Assembly (NCBI RefSeq): GCF_001612945.1
Contig: NZ_BDBK01000002.1
Location: 1 to 64,000 of the forward strand
Reading direction: 5' to 3'
DNA: 64,000 nt
Origin: Nocardia inohanensis NBRC 100128
GTDB lineage: Bacteria > Actinomycetota > Actinomycetes > Mycobacteriales > Mycobacteriaceae
The first letter of the stretch is position 1. Every line of letters starts with the position of its first letter. Below the pieces are notes generated by a model, which saw only the letters and a list, made by a program, of their open reading frames with translations, did not search any database and was not told the origin of the DNA. Made by a program: the position numbers and the translations under genes. This document shows positions 51,307 to 59,662 of this stretch, piece after piece.

Positions 51307-53988
51307 CTAGCTAGTCCGGCCCGCCGCGAGCCGTACATCCAGCTCGTTCAAGATCCGTCGTATCGCGTCGTAAGATACTGCGTCCACTCCTTCATGCAGC
51401 GCCAGAGCTCTATTCAGGTACAGCAATGCGCCAGATTTGTCCCGAGCTCTGATTGCAAGCATGCCGAGTGCACGGTAAGCGTCGGCCTCACCCTCGATAT
51501 CGGAGGTCTTCTCCGCCAGCCCGAGGGACTCCAGGTATCGAAGCCTGGCCTCCTCGAACATCAAGAGGTCTCGCCGTACATGTCCGAAGCCACGCAGCAC
51601 ATCCACGTTCAGGAGGGTGTCGCAGATGTCTCGCGCAATTCCCAGCGCTTCTTCGAGATTGCGTTGTGCGGTAATGAATTCCCCGCGACCACGGGCATTG
51701 CCGGCCAGACCCCACATTGCCCAGCCCTGGCTGTACGGATCGTGGAGCTGTAGCGATAGCGAGTAGGACTCGGCATAGCGGTCGCGGCTGGAGTCGAACT
51801 GCCGCGTAATGCGATCCAGATGCCCGAGTTCCCGCAGCGTATCGCACAGACACAGTGGATGATCCAAGGTGCGGGCGATGTCGAGCACTTCCTGTGACTC
51901 GGAGCGTGAGAGCTCGTACTGGCCTTGATGGCGCGCGATCACCGCTTTGCCGAGGAGCGCGGAGGCGGCTCGCGCTCGATCGCGCAACGCGACCGCGACC
52001 TTGTATGCGCGGTCGAAACAGTCAGCGGCGCGATCGTATTCGCGGACCAGCTTCCACACATGGCCCAGGCAGTGCAGGGCATCGCACTCTGCTTCCCGAT
52101 CACCCAGAGCCGCGTTGATCCGGCATGCACGCTCCGCCAAGTCCTGTGCGTCGGTCCATTTGCCTAGCATCGAGAACTGCGCGGCCAGCAGATCAGCCAG
52201 TTCGGCCGTGTCGGAGTCTTGATCTGCGACGCTGACACAGCTCAACAAAGTGTGGCGTTCCTCGTCGAACCAATGCTGCATGCGAAACACGGCGGCATTC
52301 GGATTCACCGGCGATTGGGTTGGCGAGTCACGGTGCGTATCGAACGGCCGGGGCTTTCCGATCTTCCGGGCCACCGTGAGGTAGTGCTGACGGAGCCTAT
52401 CGATTGCGGCGGTGCGCTCACCCGTGTTGGAGGCATCGGCACGACCACGTGCATAGAGCTGCGGCAGATCGTGAATGCGATAACGCTGGGGCTGGCCTGG
52501 ACGACTGTCTACCTCGTCCAGGAGACCGGCGTCCCGCAATTGCTGCATCAACCCTGCGACGACTTTGGGTGGCTGCTGCGCCATGGCGGCGAACGCATCG
52601 AGTGTGATCACCGGACTTGGGAACCAACCCACCAGTCTTAGGATCCGTCGTGAATCCTCATTAGGCAGACGTTGATATGACAGATCGAATGCGGCGCAAA
52701 CGGTCTCGTGTTCCGATGAGAATCTGTCGAGAATGAGGTTGGCGGTGCTCTCTCCGGCTGGTAGCTCGCTGATCGGGCGCGCCAGTTGCTCGATTTTCTC
52801 GGCGAATTCCGCCGAAATCGCAGTCAGCATATGGGGTCCGTAATGTGCCAGCTGGCCTGCCAGCAGGCGTATCGGCAGCGGCAGGCCATCCGCGATCCGC
52901 AGGATCCGCTGCACTGCTTCGTGATCCGAGTCCGGCCCCAGACGGCCGAGGGTGCGCAACAATTCCTCGGCTTCGTCGTAGTCCAGGGGCTCGAGATGCA
53001 GCGGCTTCACACCGACCCGGCCCGCTAGATTCGTCAGGCGATGGCGGCTGGTGACTACCACGACGCTTCCCGACGTATCGGGAAGCAAGGGACGCACCTG
53101 TTTGCTGTCGAGAGCGTTGTCGAAAACGATCAGCATCCGCCGGTCAGCGGTTTCCTTGCGCCAGCGTTCGGAATACCGCGCCTGATCCGCAGGAATAGGT
53201 GGTGTCAGACCTCGGTGCACTAGAAGTTCTTCCAAGGCTTGGACTGGATGGCTCGGCTCGCGGTCGGGATCGTGGCCGTGCAGGTCTTGCCAGATGACGC
53301 CACCCTCGAAGTTGTCGGCGAAGTCCCGGACCAGGCGGCGCGCCAACGTAGTTTTGCCGACTCCGGCTAGCCCACTGATCAGAATGATTTGCGGGGCATC
53401 GCCCGACGCGGTCGCGAGATGCCGGCGGACCGCCGCCAGCGCCTCACGTCGACCGACAAAGGGCGCCCCGCCGATCACTACGTTCTCGACCGGTCCGGTG
53501 ATGACAGTAGGAGTGCGGGCTCGGCCGGCCGCTGCGAGATACGCGTCCCGCACCGGGGCCGACATGTGTTGTAGATCGTCGAAATCGACGAGATGATCCC
53601 AGGTGGTGCCGTATATGTGCGCGAGCAACTGCCACTCGCGGACGGATGGCTCAGGATTGCACTTGCCGCCCGCAGTGCGCGCGGGCCACGTCTCGATCTC
53701 CGATAGCCGTGGCCCTTTCATTCGCGGGTTGCCCTGAACCGCAGACGAATCGAACATGTCGAGCGCAGAATTGTATTGCTCGGCGGCCTCGACCTGACTC
53801 AGCCGGAAGGCCTTACGCCAAGCCGTACGGGGCCGGCAGCCACGACGGATCAGCTCGAATGCCAAGGGCCACTTCGATGCCTGGTCGTTGAGACCGAGGG
53901 CCTGCAACGAGTCCTCGAGTCGACGGATCTCACGTGCGGTGACATCACCGGAACCGGCCAGTTCCGTCCGGACGCCGCGTTCTGGCAT
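51307..53988 (-). CDS. HTH-NB-ARC-TPR (STAND) protein 2
   Basis: An 893-residue paralogue of STAND protein 1 with the same order of parts: HTH-like region (RKAFRLSQVEAAEQYNSAL, PRLSEIETWP, LAHIYGTTWDHLVD), NB-ARC with Walker A GLAGVGKTT at 206-214, Walker B RMLIVFDN at about 284-291, VVTSRHRLTNL, and YRIHDLPQLYA, then TPR repeats from about 590 to the end. GGAGGT precedes ATG at 53988. Identity to protein 1 is clear in the NTPase core and weaker in the TPRs, the usual ligand-sensing part, so the two may sense different signals. It is the first of the three same-strand genes. Confidence 0.83.
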   Translation of the reverse strand: MPERGVRTELAGSGDVTAREIRRLEDSLQALGLNDQASKWPLAFELIRRGCRPRTAWRKAFRLSQVEAAEQYNSALDMFDSSAVQGNPRMKGPRLSEIETWPARTAGGKCNPEPSVREWQLLAHIYGTTWDHLVDFDDLQHMSAPVRDAYLAAAGRARTPTVITGPVENVVIGGAPFVGRREALAAVRRHLATASGDAPQIILISGLAGVGKTTLARRLVRDFADNFEGGVIWQDLHGHDPDREPSHPVQALEELLVHRGLTPPIPADQARYSERWRKETADRRMLIVFDNALDSKQVRPLLPDTSGSVVVVTSRHRLTNLAGRVGVKPLHLEPLDYDEAEELLRTLGRLGPDSDHEAVQRILRIADGLPLPIRLLAGQLAHYGPHMLTAISAEFAEKIEQLARPISELPAGESTANLILDRFSSEHETVCAAFDLSYQRLPNEDSRRILRLVGWFPSPVITLDAFAAMAQQPPKVVAGLMQQLRDAGLLDEVDSRPGQPQRYRIHDLPQLYARGRADASNTGERTAAIDRLRQHYLTVARKIGKPRPFDTHRDSPTQSPVNPNAAVFRMQHWFDEERHTLLSCVSVADQDSDTAELADLLAAQFSMLGKWTDAQDLAERACRINAALGDREAECDALHCLGHVWKLVREYDRAADCFDRAYKVAVALRDRARAASALLGKAVIARHQGQYELSRSESQEVLDIARTLDHPLCLCDTLRELGHLDRITRQFDSSRDRYAESYSLSLQLHDPYSQGWAMWGLAGNARGRGEFITAQRNLEEALGIARDICDTLLNVDVLRGFGHVRRDLLMFEEARLRYLESLGLAEKTSDIEGEADAYRALGMLAIRARDKSGALLYLNRALALHEGVDAVSYDAIRRILNELDVRLAAGRTS

Positions 53989-54443
53989 GGGGACCTCCCG
54001 CTCCGTCCCGCCATACGTGACCTCGACCCCGGACCATGTATCTCATTGGTAGACACTGGAATTTGAGATCGCAAGGCCAGATCGCGAAGTGTCTTGTCCG
54101 ATTTGAACCCGGGACCGGAACGGGAGCGAATCGTTGCCGGGAACGACTGCGGCCAGAGGGTATTCAGTGCGGCGTTGACCGTGCCGTGACCTGGTTCGTC
54201 GTCCGTCCTGGATCGGGCATGTAGATCCTGCGCCAATGGGCTAAGAAACCGGCCGCATGTCGGATGTACTCGCAGGTCAGGGCAGGTGTGACGCGCCAAG
54301 AAATCGCTTGTGCAGCAGGAAGAATCGTGACCGCAGAATCGTGTTTCATTGACTACAGCGGGTGCGCCGCGAACGAAGCAAACCCTCATAACTCGTGCAC
54401 CTAGTACAGAGACAGGTTCACGAGAAGACGAAAGATCGAGCAG
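53989..54443. other. Gene-free stretch between STAND protein 2 and the small-ORF pair
   Basis: 455 bases with divergent genes on both sides, so it should hold two promoters. Composition is AT-richer than average. I see no gene with a ribosome site and no strong hairpin. Confidence 0.5.
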
Positions 54444-54803
54444 ATGGCAATCACAATCTCGGAATGGTTGATAACCAGTGACATAGCGTGCGAGGCGGCG
54501 TATCGCGTCGACGTACCCGAACCGGAGCGGGGTCGGTGGGTGCTGTCCTATCTGCCGACCGGCATACGACTCTCCCGGGAGCAGGCCTTGGCCGGCGTGG
54601 TGCTGGCCGAGCTCATCATGCTCGAATTGCTCGGGCCGGAAGGCGGATTCGACAGCGAGATGGCGGTGCTGCACGCCGGAGTCCTCGGCATGTCGCTCAC
54701 CGACGTCATGTGTTTGCTCGCGCTGCGCTGCCGGGTCGCCGACACCGACGACGAGGAGACGGCTTTGCTGCCTACCGTTTACGTCGGAGAAGCGAGCAGC
54801 TGA
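54444..54803 (+). CDS. Small hypothetical protein
   Basis: A 119-residue acidic protein without a known function. WVLSYLPTGIRLSREQALAGVVLAELIML resembles a motif common in small actinobacterial orphan proteins (SYLP, then LTxxQAxxxxxLAE). No membrane helix is certain. Its stop shares a base with the start of the next small gene (TGATG), so the two are coupled. ATG at 54444 has only a weak ribosome site. It is divergent from STAND protein 2. Confidence 0.6.
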   Translation: MAITISEWLITSDIACEAAYRVDVPEPERGRWVLSYLPTGIRLSREQALAGVVLAELIMLELLGPEGGFDSEMAVLHAGVLGMSLTDVMCLLALRCRVADTDDEETALLPTVYVGEASS

Positions 54804-55057
54804 TGTTCGAATTCTTCGATATCGGCCCTGTCATTTTCGTCCTGCCGTTCCGTCGGGTGAGCGCCGCCTGGTTCTTCGGATTGTTCGCGGCGGTGCTCGG
54901 ATTCGGGGTGCTGGTCTTGCTGGTCGTGGCGACGGGTTGCGGAGGGGGCAGCACCGCGGATCTCGAGCAGCGCGGCGTCTCGCAGACACGGGTAGCCGGG
55001 GAGTGCTACCCGTTCTGCGGGACGACCCCGACCCGGCTACTTTCTTCGGAAGAGTAA
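54803..55057 (+). CDS. Small single-pass membrane protein
   Basis: An 84-residue protein. One hydrophobic helix (about 21-43, AAWFFGLFAAVLGFGVLVLL) precedes a glycine-rich stretch and a short tail with ECYPFC and TPTRLLSSEE. The ATGCGGG-like sequence TGCGGG is not a clear lipobox. No homologue is recognised. It is coupled to the upstream small gene and followed by a terminator hairpin, so the two form a complete mini-operon. Confidence 0.55.
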   Translation: MFEFFDIGPVIFVLPFRRVSAAWFFGLFAAVLGFGVLVLLVVATGCGGGSTADLEQRGVSQTRVAGECYPFCGTTPTRLLSSEE

Positions 55058-55073
55058 CGGGTTTGAAACAGGT

Positions 55074-55096
55074 GCGGGGATTTCCGCAATCCCCGC
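55074..55096 (+). terminator. Terminator after the small-ORF pair
   Basis: A perfect 9 bp stem (55074-55082 with 55088-55096) with a 5-base loop, 16 bases after the stop. No T-run. Confidence 0.6.
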
Positions 55097-55202
55097 GCAA
55101 CCCAGCCCTTCTAGGCTGGAAACATCCCATCTCTCGGGGCTATCGGGGCGTCGGTCCCGAAGCCCGGGAGGTGCGGAACGTGGGTGAGAGCGGGTGACGG
55201 TT

Positions 55203-56021
55203 ATGGATCTGGATACGGTCCGTGAAGTGGTGGTGGCGCGTGATCGGGCCGATCTGGGCCGGATCGGGGCGGGTACGGCGGTGCTGGCGGGTGGGACCTG
55301 GCTGTACTCGGAGCCGCAGGCCGGGGTGGAGCGGCTGGTGGATATCACGGGGCTGGGGTGGACCGCGCTGAGTATCGATGATGCGGGGCTGGAGATCGCC
55401 GCGACCTGCACGCTCGCCGAGCTTGCCGGGGGTGTTTATCCGGCTCGGTGGAGCGGGGTCGCGTTGTTCGAGCAGGGGTGTTCGGCGTTGGTGGCCTCGT
55501 ACAAGATTCGGCGGATGGCGACGGTGGGCGGGAATGTCTGCTTGGCGTTGCCGGCGGGGGCGGTGCTGGCGGCGCTGGTGGCGCTCGGGGGTTCCGCTCA
55601 GGTCTGGGGGCCGGGCGGGGATCGGCGAATTCCCCTGTCGCGGTTCGTGGTCGGGGCCGGGCGGCACGTGCTGACACCGGGGGAGGTGGTGCGGTCGATT
55701 CGGGTTCCGGAGGCGAATCTGCGGGCGCGCACGGCGTTTCGGAAGATCGCGTTGAGTTCGCTGGGGCGCTCGGGGGCGGTGGTGATGGGGCGGCACGATT
55801 CGGACGGCAGTTGCCATCTCACGCTCAGCGCCGCCACCACGCGGCCCGTCGTTCTGTCGTTTCCGGAGTTGCCGGGGATGAGCGAACTGTCGGCAACTAT
55901 TGCGGGATTGGATCCGGCGCTCTGGTTCGACGATCCGCACGGCGCTCCCGACTGGCGGCGGCATGTCACCGGTCTGCTGGCGGCCGAAGTCGTGGCCGAG
56001 CTGGACGGGGGCCGGTTGTGA
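55203..56021 (+). CDS. FAD-binding subunit of a molybdenum hydroxylase (xanthine dehydrogenase type)
   Basis: A 272-residue FAD subunit of the CoxM/XdhB kind. [18 protein letters not shown] is the FAD-binding loop (family GGTxL), and [33 protein letters not shown] is the second conserved block (RNxATxGGN, here RRMATVGGN). [14 protein letters not shown] is also typical. It passes electrons from the FeS clusters of the next protein to NAD or another acceptor. ATG at 55203; GTG at 55194 is an alternative. It overlaps the next gene by 4 bases (GTGA). Confidence 0.87.
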   Translation: MDLDTVREVVVARDRADLGRIGAGTAVLAGGTWLYSEPQAGVERLVDITGLGWTALSIDDAGLEIAATCTLAELAGGVYPARWSGVALFEQGCSALVASYKIRRMATVGGNVCLALPAGAVLAALVALGGSAQVWGPGGDRRIPLSRFVVGAGRHVLTPGEVVRSIRVPEANLRARTAFRKIALSSLGRSGAVVMGRHDSDGSCHLTLSAATTRPVVLSFPELPGMSELSATIAGLDPALWFDDPHGAPDWRRHVTGLLAAEVVAELDGGRL

Positions 56022-58666
56022 AATTTCGGGTGGACGGCGTAACCGTGGAAACCGAGCCGCGGCCGGGGCAGTGCCTGCGCACATTGCTGCGTGACAACGG
56101 CCGGCTGGCACCGAAGAAGGGGTGCGATGCGGGGGACTGCGGAGCCTGCACGGTGCTGGTCGACGGGGCGGCCGTGCACTCCTGCGTCTATCCGGCCCAT
56201 CGCGTCGAAGGACGTGCCGTCACCACCGCGACCGGGCTCGGCACACCGGCCGCACCGAGTCGCCTGCAACGCGAATTCGTCGATCGCGCGGCATTTCAAT
56301 GTGGCTTCTGCACCGCCGGAATGCTGGTCACCGCAACCGATCTCGACAGCGCGGGCCGGCTGAACGCGGCGACCCTGCCGGAAACGCTGAAGGGCAACCT
56401 GTGCCGGTGCACCGGCTACCGGGCCATTGCCGAAGCCCTCACCGGAGCGCGGGAAACGGGTGACGACGGGCCGGGCGCTCTCGCCGGTCCCCGAATCGTC
56501 AGCGGCACCGAACCTTTCACCATGGACGCCCCGTGCCGGAATGCCGATTCCTCGATGGAGCAGCGCCCGGAGAACCTGCCGCCGGAACCGCCGCTGCACC
56601 TCGAAGTGCTGCGCAGCCCACACGCCCATGCGCGCATTCTGGCCATCGATACCGCTGCGGCAGAGGCGATTCCGGGTGTGCGAGCCGTATTGACCTACGC
56701 CGACGCGCCCGCGGTGGCCTTCTCCACCGCCCGGCACGAGATCCGCGAGGACGATCCCGACGACACCGTCGTACTCGATCGGGTACTGCGCTTCCGGGGG
56801 CAGCGGGTGGCGGCCGTGGTCGCCGATTCGCTGACCGCCGCCCGCGCCGGCTGCCGCGCCCTGCGGGTCGAATACGAGGTGCTGCCGGCGGTTTTCGCGC
56901 CCGCCGAGGCGATGGCGCCGGCCGCGCCGAAGCTGCACGCGGACAAGCCGGTAGCGGCCCGGATCGCCGATCCGGGGCACAATCTCGTCGCCGAGGTGCA
57001 CGGCCGCACCGGCGATATCGCCGCCGGATTGCGCGCCGCCGCCGAAGTCGTGCACGGGGTGTGGGAAACCCAGCGGGTACAGCACGTGCACCTGGAGACG
57101 CACGGCAGTATCGGCTGGCTGGATGCGGACGGCCGCCTGGTGCTGCGCACCAGCACCCAGGTCCCGTTCCTGGTCCGGGACGAGATCGGCCGCATCTTCG
57201 GGCTGGAGCGCGAGCGCGTGCGGGTGTTCGCGGCCCGGGTGGGCGGCGGATTCGGTGGCAAACAGGAGATGTTCACCGAAGACCTGGTCGCGCTCGCGGT
57301 GCTGAAGACCGGAAAAGCGGTGCGGTACGAGCTCACCCGATCCGACGAATTCCTCACCACGGTTCGCCATCCCATGCGGGTGGAGGTGACCGCCGGAGCC
57401 GACGCCGACGGCACCCTCACCGCGCTGGCCGTGCAGGTGCTCTCGGACGCGGGTGCGTACGGAAACCACAGTGCCGGAGTGCTTTTCCACGGACTGACCG
57501 AATCCGTCGCCCTGTACCGGTGCGAGCACAAGCGGGTCGACGGTCGCGCCGTCTACACCAACAATGTGCCCTCCGGCGCCTTCCGCGGCTACGGCCTCGG
57601 CCAGGTCATGTTCGGCATCGAATCCGCCCTGGACGAACTGGCCCGCCGAATCGGCGTAGACCCCTTCGAATTCCGCCGCCGCAATGTGGTCCGGCCCGGT
57701 GACGATCTGATCGGTGGATTCTGCCATCGGGAGGCCGATCTCTCGATCGTGAGTTACGGCCTGGACCAGTGCCTGGACCTGACCGAGCGGGCGCTGCGCC
57801 GCGGCAACGGCGTCGCCGCCCCCGGGCCGGACTGGCTGGTGGGGGAGGGCATGGCCGCCGCCATGATCGCCACCATTCCGCCGCGCGGCCATCACTCCAC
57901 CGCGCATGCCGCGCTGCTCCCGGACGGCAACTACGAAATCCGGGTCGGCACCGCCGAATTCGGCAACGGCACCACCACCGTGCACGTCCAGATAGCGGCC
58001 GCCGCGCTCGGCGTCGGCCTCGACCGAATCCAGGTCCGGCACGCGGACACCGATGTGACCGGCCACGACACCGGCGCGTTCGGCTCCACCGGCATCACGG
58101 TGGCGGGCCGCGCCACCCACGCCGCCTGCCTGGCGCTGCGCGAGCAACTGCGCACCGGCGGCCCGCGGCACGCCACCGCCACTCACGACGGCACGCCCCG
58201 CACGGTCGCCTTCAATGTGCACGCCTGCCGCGTCGCCGTGCATCCACCCACCGGCCGGGTCCGCATCCTGCAATCGATTCAGGCCGCCGATGCCGGTACG
58301 GTGCTGAACCCCGCGCAGTGCCGGGGCCAGATCGAGGGCGGCGTGGGCCAGGCCATCGGCAGCGCCCTTTACGAGGAGGTCCGGGTCGCCTCGGGTGAAG
58401 TGGCCACAAAAACTCTGCGCCACTATCACATTCCGCAATTCGCGGATCTTCCCGAGACCGAGGTCTATTTCGCCGAGACCACCGATCCGCTCGGCCCGCT
58501 CGGCGCGAAATCGATGAGCGAATCCCCCTATAACCCGGTCGCGCCCGCGCTGGCCAATGCCATTCGCGATGCCACAGGCGTTCGCCCGCAACGGCTTCCG
58601 ATGTCCGCCGATCGAATCTGGCGCGACCTGCGAGATTCGGCGGTATCCGAAAAAGAATTTGTGTGA
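56018..58666 (+). CDS. Fused 2Fe-2S/molybdopterin subunit, xanthine-dehydrogenase-like
   Basis: An 882-residue fusion. Residues 1 to about 145 are the FeS module: plant-type cluster C36-x4-C41-x2-C44 and C56, second cluster C95-x2-C98 with C129-R-C131. From about 170 is the molybdenum subunit: [42 protein letters not shown] and a C-terminal GAKSMSES where the catalytic Glu is expected. FAD is on the separate upstream protein. With xdhC, uraD and uraH nearby, oxidation of hypoxanthine or xanthine to urate is likely, but other heterocycle substrates are possible. GTG at 56018. Confidence 0.88.
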   Translation: MKFRVDGVTVETEPRPGQCLRTLLRDNGRLAPKKGCDAGDCGACTVLVDGAAVHSCVYPAHRVEGRAVTTATGLGTPAAPSRLQREFVDRAAFQCGFCTAGMLVTATDLDSAGRLNAATLPETLKGNLCRCTGYRAIAEALTGARETGDDGPGALAGPRIVSGTEPFTMDAPCRNADSSMEQRPENLPPEPPLHLEVLRSPHAHARILAIDTAAAEAIPGVRAVLTYADAPAVAFSTARHEIREDDPDDTVVLDRVLRFRGQRVAAVVADSLTAARAGCRALRVEYEVLPAVFAPAEAMAPAAPKLHADKPVAARIADPGHNLVAEVHGRTGDIAAGLRAAAEVVHGVWETQRVQHVHLETHGSIGWLDADGRLVLRTSTQVPFLVRDEIGRIFGLERERVRVFAARVGGGFGGKQEMFTEDLVALAVLKTGKAVRYELTRSDEFLTTVRHPMRVEVTAGADADGTLTALAVQVLSDAGAYGNHSAGVLFHGLTESVALYRCEHKRVDGRAVYTNNVPSGAFRGYGLGQVMFGIESALDELARRIGVDPFEFRRRNVVRPGDDLIGGFCHREADLSIVSYGLDQCLDLTERALRRGNGVAAPGPDWLVGEGMAAAMIATIPPRGHHSTAHAALLPDGNYEIRVGTAEFGNGTTTVHVQIAAAALGVGLDRIQVRHADTDVTGHDTGAFGSTGITVAGRATHAACLALREQLRTGGPRHATATHDGTPRTVAFNVHACRVAVHPPTGRVRILQSIQAADAGTVLNPAQCRGQIEGGVGQAIGSALYEEVRVASGEVATKTLRHYHIPQFADLPETEVYFAETTDPLGPLGAKSMSESPYNPVAPALANAIRDATGVRPQRLPMSADRIWRDLRDSAVSEKEFV

Positions 58667-58758
58667 TCCCGTCGTGATGATATGGTCCGTCGCGGGGTGG
58701 GGACTCCGAGCTGGTTTCCATTCACGACCAAATGCTTTCTCGGAACAGAGGATTCGCT

Positions 58759-59007
58759 ATGAACAACACCGTTTCTCGTCGTCGTGCCGCCGGATTCGCC
58801 GGTCTGGTCGCCGCGGCGGCCGCCACGCTGAGCATTGTCGCGCCGTCGGCCACCGCGGAGGGCCTCGAGCTCACCGAGGCCCCGGCCGTCTCCGCCGAGG
58901 TCGCCACCGCCGACCCGGTGTGCGCCGTGGTTTCCGACAATGTCGACCTCTCCGGCCTCTGCACCGATGTGCGCCATCACCACCACCACTCGGGTTCGGC
59001 GCGCTGA
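58759..59007 (+). CDS. Small secreted protein with natural His5 tail
   Basis: An 82-residue exported protein of unknown function. The signal peptide (SRRRAAGFAGLVAAAAATLSIVAPSATA) probably ends at ATA about residue 33. The mature part of about 50 residues is acidic, has two cysteines (PVCAVV and GLCTDV) that may form a disulfide, and ends VRHHHHHSGSAR. Five consecutive histidines at the C-terminus suggest metal binding. AGAGGA precedes ATG at 58759. It is a single gene followed by an exceptional terminator. Confidence 0.7.
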   Translation: MNNTVSRRRAAGFAGLVAAAAATLSIVAPSATAEGLELTEAPAVSAEVATADPVCAVVSDNVDLSGLCTDVRHHHHHSGSAR

Positions 59008-59023
59008 CCCGCGACCCGCGAAC

Positions 59024-59062
59024 ACGTGAAAGCCCCGCACTCGGAGTGCGGGGCTTTCACGT
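59024..59062. terminator. Perfect 18 bp terminator
   Basis: 59024-59041 pairs with 59045-59062 without a mismatch around CGG. It separates the small secreted protein gene from the convergent DUF1772 gene and should work both ways. Confidence 0.9.
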
Positions 59063-59073
59063 ATCCGGCCGAT

Positions 59074-59550
59074 TCAGAACAGGGCCAGCGCGGCGCACAG
59101 CCCGGCGATGGCGATGCCCTGCAAACCGATGCGCACCCAGATGATGCTGTCCCACTTGTCTTGCAGCGCACGCGCGTTCGGCGGAATGATGCCCGACATC
59201 GCGGCGGCCTTCTGCGCATTGTTGACCGGCTTGGCCACCCGCACGTAAAGCCCCAGCCACACGAACAGCGCGACCACCGCGATCCCGGCCCCGACGGCCG
59301 CGCCGGCCTGCCCGGCCAGCACCGCGATCACCAGGGTGAGCACCGCCGTGACGGCGCCGCCCGCCCCGAAGATGGGCATGCGCTTGTCGCCGTAGTAGTG
59401 GCCCCACCCGGCACTCACGGTCACCGTGGCGTCGTCGAGCCGCTTGTAGACCGAGCGCATGATGAGCCCCGCGCAGGCGTCGGTGCCGTAGATGACGCCA
59501 TTGCCGAGGACGGCGAGAGCGGCGGTGATCGTGCCGAGGGTGATGAGCAT
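59074..59550 (-). CDS. DUF1772-like membrane protein
   Basis: A 158-residue protein with four membrane helices. The opening LITLGTITAALAVLGNGVIYGTDACAGLIMRSVYKRLDD and the WGHYYGDKRMPIFG region, then PVNNAQK and WDSIIWVRIGLQ, fit the DUF1772/anthrone-oxygenase-like family. Some members act with polyketide enzymes; nothing of that kind is nearby. It is expressed from a promoter region with three CTAGC palindromes, so it is likely tightly regulated. ATG at 59550. Confidence 0.8.
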   Translation of the reverse strand: MLITLGTITAALAVLGNGVIYGTDACAGLIMRSVYKRLDDATVTVSAGWGHYYGDKRMPIFGAGGAVTAVLTLVIAVLAGQAGAAVGAGIAVVALFVWLGLYVRVAKPVNNAQKAAAMSGIIPPNARALQDKWDSIIWVRIGLQGIAIAGLCAALALF

Positions 59551-59572
59551 TTCCGAACCTCTTCTTCGATAT

Positions 59573-59636
59573 CTAGCATCGCTAGGAACTGAAGCAAAGA
59601 TAGCAGCGCTAGAGCTCGCTTGTCTAGCGCTGCTAG
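59573..59636. promoter_or_regulatory. Three CTAGC-type palindromic operators upstream of DUF1772 gene
   Basis: Three 13-base boxes: CTAGCATCGCTAG (59573-59585), ATAGCAGCGCTAG (59600-59612) and CTAGCGCTGCTAG (59624-59636), spaced 27 and 24 bases. Boxes 2 and 3 are inverted copies of each other. Together they fit cooperative binding of a dimeric regulator, of which no gene is adjacent. Confidence 0.65.
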
Positions 59637-59662
59637 AAATTAGTCCGGATCGGACTCGTTGA

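Noticed and set aside
54036-54224. 62-codon plus-strand frame in the spacer after STAND 2
   Set aside because: No ribosome site, no recognisable domain and no coding bias.
46809-55060. Phage or transposon as carrier of the accessory segment
   Set aside because: No integrase, transposase, phage structural gene, tRNA target or flanking direct repeat was seen.
55598-58591. Minus-strand open frame of nearly 1000 codons opposite the molybdenum hydroxylase
   Set aside because: Gly/His/Arg-rich shadow of the sense gene, which has intact FeS and molybdopterin motifs.
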